Positions 30,512 to 40,382 of a stretch of DNA of 64,000 nucleotides are shown here, in pieces (the first letter of the stretch is position 1; every line of letters starts with the position of its first letter). Made by a program: the position numbers and the translations under genes. The notes under the pieces are model-generated. The model searched no databases, was not told the origin of the DNA, and was given only the letters and a program-made list of their open reading frames with translations. The stretch is from Gammaproteobacteria bacterium UBA7803 (GTDB lineage: Bacteria; Pseudomonadota; Gammaproteobacteria; Pseudomonadales; Azotimanducaceae): assembly GCA_002480525.1 (NCBI GenBank), contig DLCH01000030.1:15933-79932 (forward strand), in the 5' to 3' direction.

Positions 30512-33430
30512 ATGTACACAGCCGTCTTACGGCGCGCGTGGCCTGTCGTGGCCGCGGCGTCGCTCTTGCCTTTGTATCCGACACCGGCCGACGCCCAGGA
30601 AGCCCAGGGCAGGCGCATCGAGGAAGTCATCGTCACCGCCGAGCGGCGCGAGGCGAGCATCCAGGACACGTCGATCTCGATCACGGCGTTCACCGCCGAG
30701 TTCCTGGACGACTTCGGCATCCGCAACCAGGAGGACCTGCAGAACTACGTGCCCGCCACCACCATCCAGCCCTACGACGCCACGGTGCGCGGCGTGGGCC
30801 GGAACTTCCGGGCGCTCGGCGGCGACCCGGGGGTGTCCACCTACATGAACGGGATCTACTCCGAAGACCTGCTGACCGCCACCGCGGCCACGTTCTTCGA
30901 CGTCGAGCGGATCGAGGTGCTGCGGGGTCCTCAGGGCACGCTCTACGGCCGCAACGCCGTGGGCGGCGCCATCAACATCCTCTACAAGGAGCCGACCTAC
31001 ACCCGTGAGGGCATGGTCAAGGCCATCGTCGGCAACTTCGGCGCCGAGGAGTACTACATGGCGTTCTCGGGCCCGCTGGTCGAGGACAAGCTCGCCGGGC
31101 GGGTGACGTACGCCCACCGCGAGCGCGACGGCGTCGTCGACAACATCGGCCTCGGCGACGACATCGACGGGCTCGGCACCGACAACCTGGCGCTGCAGCT
31201 CAAGTGGAACATCACCGACAACCTGGAGATGAACATCCGCCAGAACTGGATGGACATCGACCGCTCCTTCGGCGGCGCCAACGACGCGGGCCTGGTCATA
31301 CTCAACGAGAGCGCGCAGCCGACCCGGGTGACCGGTTTGAGCGGCGTTCCCGGTGACGGCCTCGTACCGGGCTGGCGCTTCGTCGATACGGGCAACACCG
31401 ACCCGACGAACCAGTTCGACAACGACTTCTACATCGCCGGTGCCGACGAGCGTCTGTTCACCGATCCGGTCACGGGCGCCCAGCGCCTCGCGCAGCGGAT
31501 TCGTCCGGGTATCGACTACGGCGACTTCGACGGCTTCCAGAATGCCGCGGTATCGCTGGACGGCTGGGACGTGACCAATCCCGAGACGGCTGCCCGGTAC
31601 AACGCCTGCGTGTTTCCCGGGGACATCGACGGCGACGACGTCTGCGCCGCCACCAATGGCCTGAACAACGAAGAGTTCGAGCAGATGGGCACCCAGTTCA
31701 ATCTGAGCTGGGACGTCAGCGACCGGCTGACGCTCAAGTACCTGTTCGGCTTCAACACGCTGTCCTACGAGCGGATCACCGACGACGACAACACCGGCAG
31801 CCTGATTCACGACCGCCAGTTCTACGTGAATCACGAGGCGGACTACCGCTCCCACGAGCTGCAGGCGTTCTTCGACGTCGGCGAGAACTGGACCTTCACG
31901 TCCGGCATCTTCTTCTACAACGCCGAAATCGATCAGCGCGGCGATTACTTCTCCTCCGTTGGCGAGGCCAAGTACCGGGAAGCGTACGTGGACAACACCG
32001 GCCTGGCCGGCGCCATCTTCCCCGGACCGATGGTGCATCTGTTCAGCGCCAAGCGGACCTGCACCCAGTCGGACGATCCGGCCGCTTCCTGCGAGCGCAA
32101 CTACGCGGTGGAATTCACCAACGAGGAGCTCGAGGCCGCGGGTCTGGGACGCAACGACAACCTGATCATCTCCCAGTGGCTCGGCGATGACGGCACCGAC
32201 CGCAATCTCGACGTGCGCAACGGTCCACGCACCGAAGCGACGGACCTGCTCTACACCACCGAGACCAAGCGGGACGCTTTCGCCGCCTACACCCAGTCGG
32301 TGTGGGACATCAATGAGAAGTTCAGCCTGACGCTGGGGCTGCGCTACGCGGAAGACAAGGTGGTCGCCGAGGAAAACCTGTTCCGCTACTCGGAGCTGCT
32401 CGGCGAGCCCGGCGACGTGCTCGACGCCCTGCTCGGCCCGGGCAGCCTGGTGACCTACAACATCGCCAACGGCGGCCTGGTGGACTCCAACGGCGACGGC
32501 TACTACGAGCCGACGCCGCTCGCCGTCAACGGCGGCATCCCCGTGGCACTGTCGGTCTACCGCCCGTTCGAGCGCACCGACAAAGAGTGGGACTGGCGCA
32601 TCAATCTCGACCACGACATCACCGACAACGTGATGCTCTACTACTCCGCCACCAAGGGGCACCGCTCCGGCGGCTACAACCTGGTGTTCTTCAGCGCCAC
32701 GCCGACCTACGAGCCGGAAGAGCTGGTCTCTTACGAGCTCGGCTACAAGACCGACTGGATGGACGGCACGCTGCAGGTGAACGGCTCGTTCTATTACTAC
32801 GACTACGAGAGCATCCACACCGTGGTCCAGGAGGTCACCAGCCTGGGCGGCACCAGCAACTCCGTGCTGGAAGCGCCCGGCGCCGAAGTGATGGGCGCCG
32901 AAGCCGAGTTCACCTGGCTCGCCACGGACAGCCTCACCCTGGGCGGCAACTTCAGCTACACGCCGAGCGAGTACACCAAATCGCTGCTGGCGGCCGATCT
33001 GGCCGGCGAAGAGCGGCCCAACTCGTTGTTCCCGGACCAGGTCGACCTCGTCCAGGACATCAAGGGCAACCAGCTCATTCAGGTGCCGGAATGGAAAGGC
33101 ACCTTCTGGGGCAGCTATCGCTTCAACATGCCGGGCGGGTCCACTCTGGATGCCCTGGCGAGCTGGGCGTACACGGACAAGGTCTACTACTCGCCCTTCG
33201 AATCCGATGCCGAGAGCGCGTCCTCGTACGACCGCACCGACCTCCGCGCGACCTGGACCAGCGCGGACAGCCGCATCGTCGTCAGCGCGTTCGTCAACAA
33301 CGTGTTCAACGACATCGGCAAGCTGCAGGTCCTGCGCGAAGGCGAGAGCGAGTTCTTCCGTCGCTCGGCCGGCACCACCGTGCCGCGCCACTACGGCCTG
33401 GAGCTCAGCTACACCATGGGCACCTACTGA
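30512..33430 (+). CDS. TonB-dependent receptor (large, 972 residues)
   Basis: 972 residues from ATG 30512, after GGAGGGG; the frame is open upstream, but nothing there is conserved. A signal peptide ends near PTPADA-QEA. The TonB box is IEEVIVTAERREASIQD, the plug motifs are VRGVGRNFRALGGDPGVSTYMNGI and FFDVERIEVLRGPQGTLYGRNAVGGAIN, and a 22-strand barrel follows, with Tyr-rich turns such as YYYYDYESI-like strands near residue 770. It ends in LELSYTMGTY rather than Phe. Receptors of this size in marine and soil gammaproteobacteria often take up larger organics rather than siderophores; the substrate is unknown. It has its own promoter, leader and terminator, so it is monocistronic. Confidence 0.92.
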   Translation: MYTAVLRRAWPVVAAASLLPLYPTPADAQEAQGRRIEEVIVTAERREASIQDTSISITAFTAEFLDDFGIRNQEDLQNYVPATTIQPYDATVRGVGRNFRALGGDPGVSTYMNGIYSEDLLTATAATFFDVERIEVLRGPQGTLYGRNAVGGAINILYKEPTYTREGMVKAIVGNFGAEEYYMAFSGPLVEDKLAGRVTYAHRERDGVVDNIGLGDDIDGLGTDNLALQLKWNITDNLEMNIRQNWMDIDRSFGGANDAGLVILNESAQPTRVTGLSGVPGDGLVPGWRFVDTGNTDPTNQFDNDFYIAGADERLFTDPVTGAQRLAQRIRPGIDYGDFDGFQNAAVSLDGWDVTNPETAARYNACVFPGDIDGDDVCAATNGLNNEEFEQMGTQFNLSWDVSDRLTLKYLFGFNTLSYERITDDDNTGSLIHDRQFYVNHEADYRSHELQAFFDVGENWTFTSGIFFYNAEIDQRGDYFSSVGEAKYREAYVDNTGLAGAIFPGPMVHLFSAKRTCTQSDDPAASCERNYAVEFTNEELEAAGLGRNDNLIISQWLGDDGTDRNLDVRNGPRTEATDLLYTTETKRDAFAAYTQSVWDINEKFSLTLGLRYAEDKVVAEENLFRYSELLGEPGDVLDALLGPGSLVTYNIANGGLVDSNGDGYYEPTPLAVNGGIPVALSVYRPFERTDKEWDWRINLDHDITDNVMLYYSATKGHRSGGYNLVFFSATPTYEPEELVSYELGYKTDWMDGTLQVNGSFYYYDYESIHTVVQEVTSLGGTSNSVLEAPGAEVMGAEAEFTWLATDSLTLGGNFSYTPSEYTKSLLAADLAGEERPNSLFPDQVDLVQDIKGNQLIQVPEWKGTFWGSYRFNMPGGSTLDALASWAYTDKVYYSPFESDAESASSYDRTDLRATWTSADSRIVVSAFVNNVFNDIGKLQVLREGESEFFRRSAGTTVPRHYGLELSYTMGTY

Positions 33431-33455
33431 TCCGGGCACCGTTCCGGAAACCGAC

Positions 33456-33484
33456 GAGGGGCGCTGCGGCGCCCCTCTTTCTTT
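33456..33484 (+). terminator. Rho-independent terminator after the TonB receptor
   Basis: GAGGGGCGC (33456-33464), loop TGCG, GCGCCCCTC (33469-33477), then TTTCTTTCC. A perfect 9-bp GC-rich stem with a T-rich tail, 26 bases after the receptor stop codon. It is the clearest intrinsic terminator in the window. Confidence 0.9.
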
Positions 33485-33507
33485 CCGGGCTGGGGTAAAC
33501 TGGCGCC

Positions 33508-34281
<774 letters not shown>

Positions 34282-34291
34282 CGGCGGCGGG

Positions 34292-34318
34292 GCCGCGGGA
34301 CCGCGTCAGTCCCGCGGC
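34292..34318. terminator. Strong hairpin between convergent genes
   Basis: GCCGCGGGAC (34292-34301), loop CGCGTCA, GTCCCGCGGC (34309-34318): a perfect 10-bp stem. It lies 10 bases after the xthA stop, and its right arm includes the last codons of the convergent amidohydrolase gene (stop at 34306-34308). No T-run, but its place suits a bidirectional terminator. Confidence 0.55.
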
Positions 34319-35727
34319 AGCCAGCGGCCGGCGGCCATCACGCCGGCGATGCGCCGGGTGTTGGCGATGTCCTCGAGCGGATCCGCCTCCAGCAGCACCA
34401 GATCCGCCAGCTTGCCCTCGGACACGGTCCCCAGCTCGTCCTCCATGGCGAAGAACGACGCCGGCATCACCGTCGCCGCGTGCAGCGCCTCCCGCGGCGT
34501 GAGACCGCTGCGCACCAGCAGCTCGAGCTCCGTGTGCAGGCTGTAGCCCGGCACCGCGAGGCCGATGGGCGTATCCGTGCCCGCGCCGATGGGCACGCCG
34601 TGCTCGTGCATCAGGCCCACCAGGAACAGGCTCCAGTCCGCGAACGTCGGGTCGGTCTCGCCGTCTCGAATGGCGGCCGCCTCCTCGCGCCAGCGACCGG
34701 CCACGGGCTCCGGCAACCCGGCGAGCGCCTCGTCCCAGTCGTCGCGGTCGAAGGGACGGGTGCTGGCCAGGGTGTTGAGCCGCAGGGTCGGCACCTGAAC
34801 GGTGTCGCCGAGCGCCGCCAGCACGGTCGCGCAGCGCGACTCGTCGTAGGCCTCGATGGCCGGCACCCGCTGGTCCGCGTGCAGCGAGCGGCGCAGATCG
34901 TAGCCGCGTCCTTCTTCGAAGGCCGTGATGCGCTGCTGTCGGGCGGCCAGCAGCTCCGCCCAGCTGCCGGCGCAGGCGAGTTCGACGTTGCGCAGGTGCT
35001 CCATGGAATCCACCCGGGGGCCGGCCTCGTCGGCGGTCATCATCAGCGGCACGTGGGCGGCGATGGGCAGATTCCGGGCGCGGGCCTCGTCGGCCAGCGC
35101 CTGGAACACGTTGGGCATGACCAGCTCGTAGATCTTGATGAAGTCGGCGCCTGCCTCGTCCAGGGCGGCGACCCGGGCCGCCGCCGACGCCGGCGTCGCC
35201 ACGTCCGTGCCCAGCGGCGGGCGGCCGGGGTCGGCGCCGTCGTAGACCACGAAACGGCCGTCCAGCAGCGGGCCGGACACGAAGATCCGCGGCGCCGGTT
35301 CCGCACCGTCCTGCAGCCGGGCGCGCAGGGCCGCCAGGCGCGCCATGTCGCCGCCCGTGTCGCGCACGCTGGTGATGCCGTACTCGAGGAACAACCCCGC
35401 CATGTGCTCGGTCAGGGCCTCGTCGTAGAGAAAGTGCACGTGCATGTCCCACAGCCCGGGCACGAGAAAGCGGCCCCGGCCGTCGACGACCTGCGCCGGC
35501 GGCGCCTCGTCCGCCCCGGCCGCCGAGGCCATCGGCGCCACCGAGACGATCCGGTCGTCGACCACCAGCACCCGCTGGTCGGGTCGGGCGCCGTGCGCCG
35601 CGTCCACCACCGTGACGTTCTCGAAGGCGATGCCCCGGGGCTCCGGCACCGAGCAGGCCGCCGCGCCGAGCAGCGCCAGGGCCGCCACCATCAGGGCGCG
35701 GGCCGCCGGACCGTTCGAGTCTCTCAT
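34306..35727 (-). CDS. Amidohydrolase-family lipoprotein (imidazolonepropionase/prolidase-like)
   Basis: 473 residues from ATG 35727, with AGGGGG five bases upstream. The signal peptide ends in the lipobox LLGAAAC (Cys25), so the enzyme is lipid-anchored. Amidohydrolase motifs: VPGLWDMHVHFLYDEAL (HxH metal pair), ADFIKIYELVMP with the Lys that is usually carboxylated, PIAAHVPLMM and SMEHLRNVELAC for the His ligands, and GAGTDTPIGLAVPGYSLH for the catalytic Asp. The end EGKLADLVLLEADPLEDI is the family closing sandwich. Secreted members of this group often cleave dipeptides or cyclic amides; the substrate is unknown. The gene precedes a downstream convergent xthA. Confidence 0.87.
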   Translation of the reverse strand: MRDSNGPAARALMVAALALLGAAACSVPEPRGIAFENVTVVDAAHGARPDQRVLVVDDRIVSVAPMASAAGADEAPPAQVVDGRGRFLVPGLWDMHVHFLYDEALTEHMAGLFLEYGITSVRDTGGDMARLAALRARLQDGAEPAPRIFVSGPLLDGRFVVYDGADPGRPPLGTDVATPASAAARVAALDEAGADFIKIYELVMPNVFQALADEARARNLPIAAHVPLMMTADEAGPRVDSMEHLRNVELACAGSWAELLAARQQRITAFEEGRGYDLRRSLHADQRVPAIEAYDESRCATVLAALGDTVQVPTLRLNTLASTRPFDRDDWDEALAGLPEPVAGRWREEAAAIRDGETDPTFADWSLFLVGLMHEHGVPIGAGTDTPIGLAVPGYSLHTELELLVRSGLTPREALHAATVMPASFFAMEDELGTVSEGKLADLVLLEADPLEDIANTRRIAGVMAAGRWLPRD

Positions 35728-35744
35728 GTGTCCCCCTGCGGGCG

Positions 35745-36203
<459 letters not shown>

Positions 36204-36214
36204 GGGTGCCGCTC

Positions 36215-37354
36215 CTAACGCTTCTGCGGAGTGATCAGGTACTTGGTGCCGGTGGCCTGGCGGCCGTACTCGCCGATGGCCGCGAGCGACAGCGCCTCGG
36301 TCAGGGAGATTTCCTTCGTATAGCTGCTGGCGAAGGTCGTCTTGATCTCCGCCGCCACGCGCTCGCGCAGCCGCTGGGCGGCGTCCTGGCCGATGCGCGC
36401 CAGGAACGGGGGCAGCAGCCAGCCGCCGACGCCCCAGGCCATGCCGAAGTTGCGGTTCAGGATAGTCGGCCCGCGATCCAGCCCGCCGTAGATGTAGACC
36501 TGCTTGTGCACGGTGGAGCCGTAGCGGCTGTACTCGGTGGCGGAACGGACGGCCGCTGCTTCCATGGCGGCGAGGATCTGCCCGGCGAGCTTGCCGCCGC
36601 CGATGGCGTCGAAGCCGAGGGTCGCTCCGGTGGCCTCCAGGGCGTCGGTCAGGTCGGCGGTGAAGCTGTCCGCGGAGGAGTCCACCACGTGCTTCGCCCC
36701 CTGCGACTCGAGCAGTTCCCGCTGCTCCGCTCTGCGGACGATGTTCACCAGACCGATCCCGTCCGCCAGGCAGAGCTTGTTGAGCATCTGTCCCAGATTG
36801 GAGGCGGCCGCGGTATGCACCAGCGCCGTGTGATTCTCGAGCTTCATGGTCTCGACCATGCCGAGCGCGGTCAGCGGATTGACGAAGCAGGACGCGCCGT
36901 CCCGGGGTGTCGTGCCCTCCGGCAGCACCAGGCACTGAGCCGCCTTGATGCAGCGGTACTCCGCATACATCGCCCCGCCGAGGATGGCGACGGTCCTGCC
37001 CATCAGCGCCTGGGCGGCGGCATCGTCACCGGCGGCGACGACCACCCCGGCACCCTCGTTGCCCACCGGCAGGGCCTGATCGAGACGTCCGGCCATGGCG
37101 GGCATCACCGCATCGGGAATCGAGGCCGTGACCACGGGCGCCTGGGCGTCACCGCCGGCCTCTGCCGTGGTCATGTCGGCGCCGCCGAACAGCAGGCCGA
37201 GATCGGACGGGTTGATCGGTGTCGCCTCGACGCGAACCAGCACCTCGTCGGCGCCCGGGCTGGGCACCGGCACGGTCTCCAGGGACAGTTTCAGCGTCCC
37301 GTCGGCGCGCACCGTGGATTGAATCTGCTGCATGGTGTCCGGAATCGACGGCAT
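36215..37354 (-). CDS. Zinc-binding-dehydrogenase superfamily oxidoreductase (quinone oxidoreductase-like)
   Basis: 379 residues from ATG 37354, with GGGGAG six bases upstream. Medium-chain dehydrogenase/reductase fold: the N-terminal GroES-like part has VRVEATPINPSDLGLLFGG and VGNEGAGVVVAAG. The nucleotide-binding part reads ALVHTAAASNLGQMLNKLCL, where the usual glycine-rich loop is replaced by A-A-A-S-N-L-G, and GFDAIGGGKLAGQIL. No zinc ligands are apparent, which fits a quinone- or enoyl-reductase type using NADPH. Cytoplasmic. It is in the same transcript as the EVE gene (11 bp), and the 180-bp gap to the divergent GNAT gene shows no obvious motif. Confidence 0.87.
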   Translation of the reverse strand: MPSIPDTMQQIQSTVRADGTLKLSLETVPVPSPGADEVLVRVEATPINPSDLGLLFGGADMTTAEAGGDAQAPVVTASIPDAVMPAMAGRLDQALPVGNEGAGVVVAAGDDAAAQALMGRTVAILGGAMYAEYRCIKAAQCLVLPEGTTPRDGASCFVNPLTALGMVETMKLENHTALVHTAAASNLGQMLNKLCLADGIGLVNIVRRAEQRELLESQGAKHVVDSSADSFTADLTDALEATGATLGFDAIGGGKLAGQILAAMEAAAVRSATEYSRYGSTVHKQVYIYGGLDRGPTILNRNFGMAWGVGGWLLPPFLARIGQDAAQRLRERVAAEIKTTFASSYTKEISLTEALSLAAIGEYGRQATGTKYLITPQKR

Positions 37355-37534
37355 GAGAGCTCCCCCGCACTGAAGCGGCCCGACGGCGGGCCGGCATGAA
37401 TGGAACGGCCAATCTACAGATTCCACACGGGAAGTCCACGCCGCATCCGGCCGGCGCCCCGGCCAACGGTGGATTACCCGGAAGAGAGGGTGGCGTAGAC
37501 TGCCGGGCTACGACTGCCCGGGAGGAAGACGACG

Positions 37535-38146
37535 ATGCAGGCACTGGAACCCGTGACGCTGGAGGGCTACGGCGTGCGCCTCGAGCCAATGACCGAGGAC
37601 CACAAGGACGAGCTGCTCGAAGCCGCCGCCGACGGCGAGCTGTGGAAGCTGTGGTACACCAGCGTGCCGGGGCCGGACGGCCCCATCCGCGTCGAGGACT
37701 ACGTCGCCGCCGCCCTGGCGGGCCTCGGCAACGGCACCATGCTGCCATGGGTCGTGCGCGACCCGGCCGACGGCACCCTGATCGGCACCAGCCGCTATCA
37801 CGACGTCATCCCGGCGGCCCACCGGGTAGAGATCGGCTACACCTGGTACCGCGCCAGCCGCCAGCGCAGCCACGTCAACACCGCCTGCAAGCTGCTGCTG
37901 TTCGGGCACGCCTTCGATACCCTCGGGTGCCGCGTCGTGGGCCTGCGGACCGACAACTTCAACTTCCGCTCCCAGCGTGCCATCGAGGGGCTGGGCGCCA
38001 AGCGCGACGGCGTGATCCGCCATCACGCGCCGCGCCCGGACGGCACGGTTCGGGACACGGTGATGTTCAGCGTGCTGGCCCAGGAGTGGCCCGACGTGCG
38101 CCGCCACCTGGAGTTCCGCCTGGCGCGGCACGCCGGCGGCGGCTGA
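37535..38146 (+). CDS. GNAT-family N-acetyltransferase (RimJ/RimL type)
   Basis: 203 residues from ATG 37535, with GGGAGGAAG upstream. GNAT fold: VRLEPMTEDHKDELLEAA at the N terminus, then VVRDPADGTLIGTSRYHDV, RVEIGYTWYRASRQRSHVNTA for the acetyl-CoA pyrophosphate loop, LLLFGHAFDTLGCRVVGLRTD and NFRSQRAIEGLGAKRDGVIR, which are the standard RimJ/RimL C-terminal strands. It transfers acetyl to an amino group, but the substrate is unknown (protein N-terminus, antibiotic or polyamine). It ends 6 bp from the convergent aminotransferase gene. Confidence 0.9.
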   Translation: MQALEPVTLEGYGVRLEPMTEDHKDELLEAAADGELWKLWYTSVPGPDGPIRVEDYVAAALAGLGNGTMLPWVVRDPADGTLIGTSRYHDVIPAAHRVEIGYTWYRASRQRSHVNTACKLLLFGHAFDTLGCRVVGLRTDNFNFRSQRAIEGLGAKRDGVIRHHAPRPDGTVRDTVMFSVLAQEWPDVRRHLEFRLARHAGGG

Positions 38147-38152
38147 GTCCGA

Positions 38153-39298
38153 TCAGGCGTTCATCTCGTCGAGCACCGCCGGCAGCGCCTTGACGTAGCG
38201 CTTCACGTCCTCGAGCCGGCCCATGCTCACTCGGGACCAGTGGGTGTAGTCGCCGTAGATGCCGCGGATCAGCACGTTCCGCGCCGCCATCTTCTGACGG
38301 AAGATCTCCGCGTCGAGATCGCCCAGGTTGACGAACACGAAGTTGGTCTGGGACGGCAGCGGCGTGAGCCCCACCTCGGTGGTGGCCTGGGTGACCATGT
38401 CCCGGGCCTCGATGATCTTCGACTTGGAGATCGCCAGGAAGCCGAAGTCGTTGTAGCTGGCGACGGCGGCGGCGACGCCAGCCTGGTTCATGGCGTAGTC
38501 GCCGAGGCCGAAGCGGTTCACCAGCTCGGTGTTCTCCGGCGAGGCGATCATGTAGCCGACCCGCATGCCGGCGAGGCCGTAGATCTTCGAGAAGGTGCGC
38601 GCCACCACGACGTCGTGGCCCTCCTTGATGAGCGGCACCATGGAGTTGTACTCGGGGTCTTCCGTGAGCTCGTTGTAGGCCTCGTCCACCAGCACCAGGC
38701 ACTTCTTCGACGCCTTCCGGCAGAACGCCCGCAGCGCGTCGCCGTCGAGCAGCATCCCGGTGGGGTTGTTCGGGTTGGTGATCTGCACCATCGCCACGGA
38801 GTCGTCGATGGCCGCGTACATGGCGTCCAGATCGATGCCCATGTCGGCCGTCCGCGCGGTCCGCACGATCTCGCCGCCCTGCTGCACCGCCTTCTTCACG
38901 GTGGTGTCCCAGAACAGATCCGGCCCGAGGATGCTGCCCTGCTTGGACGCCGCCACGGCCAGGTAGGTGAGCACGCCGCTCGACCCGGCGCTCAGGCTGA
39001 CCTGCTCCGGCGCAACGCCGTTGCGCTCGGCGATCATGGCCTTGAGCATGCCGACGGACTCGCCGACGTAGTAGGCGCCCTGGCCGCTGGCCGCGGCCAT
39101 GGCTTCCAGAGCCGGTTTGCTGGGGCCGTAGGGGTTCTCGTTGGCGTTGAGCTTGGCGACCCCCGCCTTGGGGCCGAAGCTCGGCAGCGTCGCCGGCGAG
39201 GACGCCGCGGCGACGTGGACCGACGCGCCGAGAGCGCCGGCACCGGCCAGGGTCGCACCGCCGCCGAGAAAGAGTCGTCTGCTGACTGCGCTGTTCAT
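38153..39298 (-). CDS. Tat-exported PLP-dependent aminotransferase (histidinol-phosphate aminotransferase-like)
   Basis: 381 residues from ATG 39298, after GAGGAG. The N terminus has a twin-arginine signal, SRRLFLGGGATLAGAGALG, cleaved near AAASS, so the folded PLP enzyme is exported to the periplasm. The fold-type I body shows LNANENPYGPS, SLSAGSSGVLTYL, ITNPNNPTGM, VLVDEAYNEL, FSKIYGLAGMRVGYM (PLP Lys) and a C-terminal SQTNFVFVNLGD. The sequence resembles HisC/aromatic aminotransferases, but a signal peptide is unusual for HisC. It could transaminate phenylpyruvate made by the exported AroQ-PheC fusion (inference; the genes are 11 kb apart). Confidence 0.9.
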   Translation of the reverse strand: MNSAVSRRLFLGGGATLAGAGALGASVHVAAASSPATLPSFGPKAGVAKLNANENPYGPSKPALEAMAAASGQGAYYVGESVGMLKAMIAERNGVAPEQVSLSAGSSGVLTYLAVAASKQGSILGPDLFWDTTVKKAVQQGGEIVRTARTADMGIDLDAMYAAIDDSVAMVQITNPNNPTGMLLDGDALRAFCRKASKKCLVLVDEAYNELTEDPEYNSMVPLIKEGHDVVVARTFSKIYGLAGMRVGYMIASPENTELVNRFGLGDYAMNQAGVAAAVASYNDFGFLAISKSKIIEARDMVTQATTEVGLTPLPSQTNFVFVNLGDLDAEIFRQKMAARNVLIRGIYGDYTHWSRVSMGRLEDVKRYVKALPAVLDEMNA

Positions 39299-39309
39299 GG
39301 GTGTTCTCC

Positions 39310-40152
39310 TCAGGTCACGTGAGTTGCTTTGTAGAACATCGCCACCGACACGGCGACGAGGTAGAGCCCGAACAGCCGCTTGAGATGGAGCTCGTTCAGG
39401 TTGTGAGCCAGGCGCGCGCCGAGCGGCGCCGTGAAGACCGACAGCGTGCTGATCGCCAGCAGCGCCGGAATGTTGATGTAGCCGAGGGACCCGGCCGGCA
39501 GGTTCGGCACGTCGAGGCCGAGCACCAGGAAACCCACCGCGCCCGGCAGGCCGATGATGAAGCCGACGCCGGCGGCGGTGGCCACGGCCTGGTGCACCGG
39601 ACGCTTGCACAGCACCATGGTGATCACCGTGATGGTGCCGCCGCCGATGCCGAGCAGGGCCGAGAAGCCGCCGAGGAACGAAGCGAGCCCCGCCCGGGCG
39701 GTGCCCCGCGGCAGCGTGAACGGATGACGGATGCGCGTGAACAGCTCCGGGAACAGGAAGTAGAAGGAATAGAACAGCACGCCCACGGCGAACACCATGA
39801 ACAGCCGGCGGCCGTCGGTGATCGAGGCGATGTAGAGCCCCACCGCCACCCCGATCACCAGCCAGATCGACCAGTCGCGCAGCAGCTGGAAATCCACCGC
39901 GCCACGGCGGCTGTGGGCCTGCACCGAGCGCGCCGACGACACCACGATGGACGCCAGGGACGTGCCGATGGCGACGTAGATCAGCTCGGCGTCCGCGTCG
40001 CTGAACAGGGGCAGCACCGCCAGCAGCGCCGGCACCACGACGAAACCGCCACCGTTGCCGAACAGCCCCGCCGTGAGCCCGGCGGCCGCGCCGGCCAGAC
40101 ACATGGCAACCACCAGCGCCACCAATTCGAGATCGATGCCGAGTCCTTCCAC
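39310..40152 (-). CDS. TauE/SafE-family (TSUP) membrane exporter
   Basis: 280 residues from a GTG at 40152; a TTG at 40221 would add 23 residues, and neither has a good ribosome site. About eight hydrophobic helices: the N-terminal LELVALVVAMCLAGAAAGLTAGLFGNGGGFVVVPAL is the TSUP signature, repeated in the C-terminal half as ARAGLASFLGGFSALLGIGGGTITVITMVL. The internal duplication is typical for the family, which moves sulfite, sulfoacetate or other organosulfonates, or other small anions. It sits 11 bp downstream of the exported aminotransferase start on the same strand, with that gene following, so the pair may be cotranscribed. Confidence 0.86.
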   Translation of the reverse strand: MEGLGIDLELVALVVAMCLAGAAAGLTAGLFGNGGGFVVVPALLAVLPLFSDADAELIYVAIGTSLASIVVSSARSVQAHSRRGAVDFQLLRDWSIWLVIGVAVGLYIASITDGRRLFMVFAVGVLFYSFYFLFPELFTRIRHPFTLPRGTARAGLASFLGGFSALLGIGGGTITVITMVLCKRPVHQAVATAAGVGFIIGLPGAVGFLVLGLDVPNLPAGSLGYINIPALLAISTLSVFTAPLGARLAHNLNELHLKRLFGLYLVAVSVAMFYKATHVT

Positions 40153-40284
40153 CGTCGCTTGCGGATCCCGCCCCCGAGAGTTTTCGTCGAGCGATACAAG
40201 GAGCGTGCCATTGCCAGGCAACGGCGGAAGATCGTGGAGAAATGCGGACTTGCAGGGCGCCGGCGGAGAACCGGGCGCCTCGTG

Positions 40285-40370
40285 CTGGTGCCGGTGCGCC
40301 CTTTGGGCGCATTAGAGTGCGCCCTTTGGGCGCACTAGAGCGCGCCGTTTCCGCGCGCCGCCGGCACCAG
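40285..40370. repeat. Nested palindromes: tandem 23-bp hairpin units inside a 10-bp inverted repeat
   Basis: Outer arms CTGGTGCCGG (40285-40294) and CCGGCACCAG (40361-40370) are perfect complements. Inside, two 23-bp direct units (40294-40316 and 40317-40339) differ at one base; each contains the hairpin TGCGCCC-TTT-GGGCGCA followed by an A/C-TTAGA or ACTAGA end. A degenerate third unit, GCGCGCC-GTTTCC-GCGCGCC-like, follows to 40360. It lies between the end of the PEBP gene and the start of the TauE gene, both on the minus strand. Confidence 0.72.
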
Positions 40371-40382
40371 CGTTGGGCGGGA

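Noticed and set aside
28690..30512. PpsR binding motif TGT-N12-ACA near the PpsR-like gene or the TonB receptor
   Set aside because: I read both gaps and found no convincing pair; TGTACACA at the receptor start codon is not spaced correctly.
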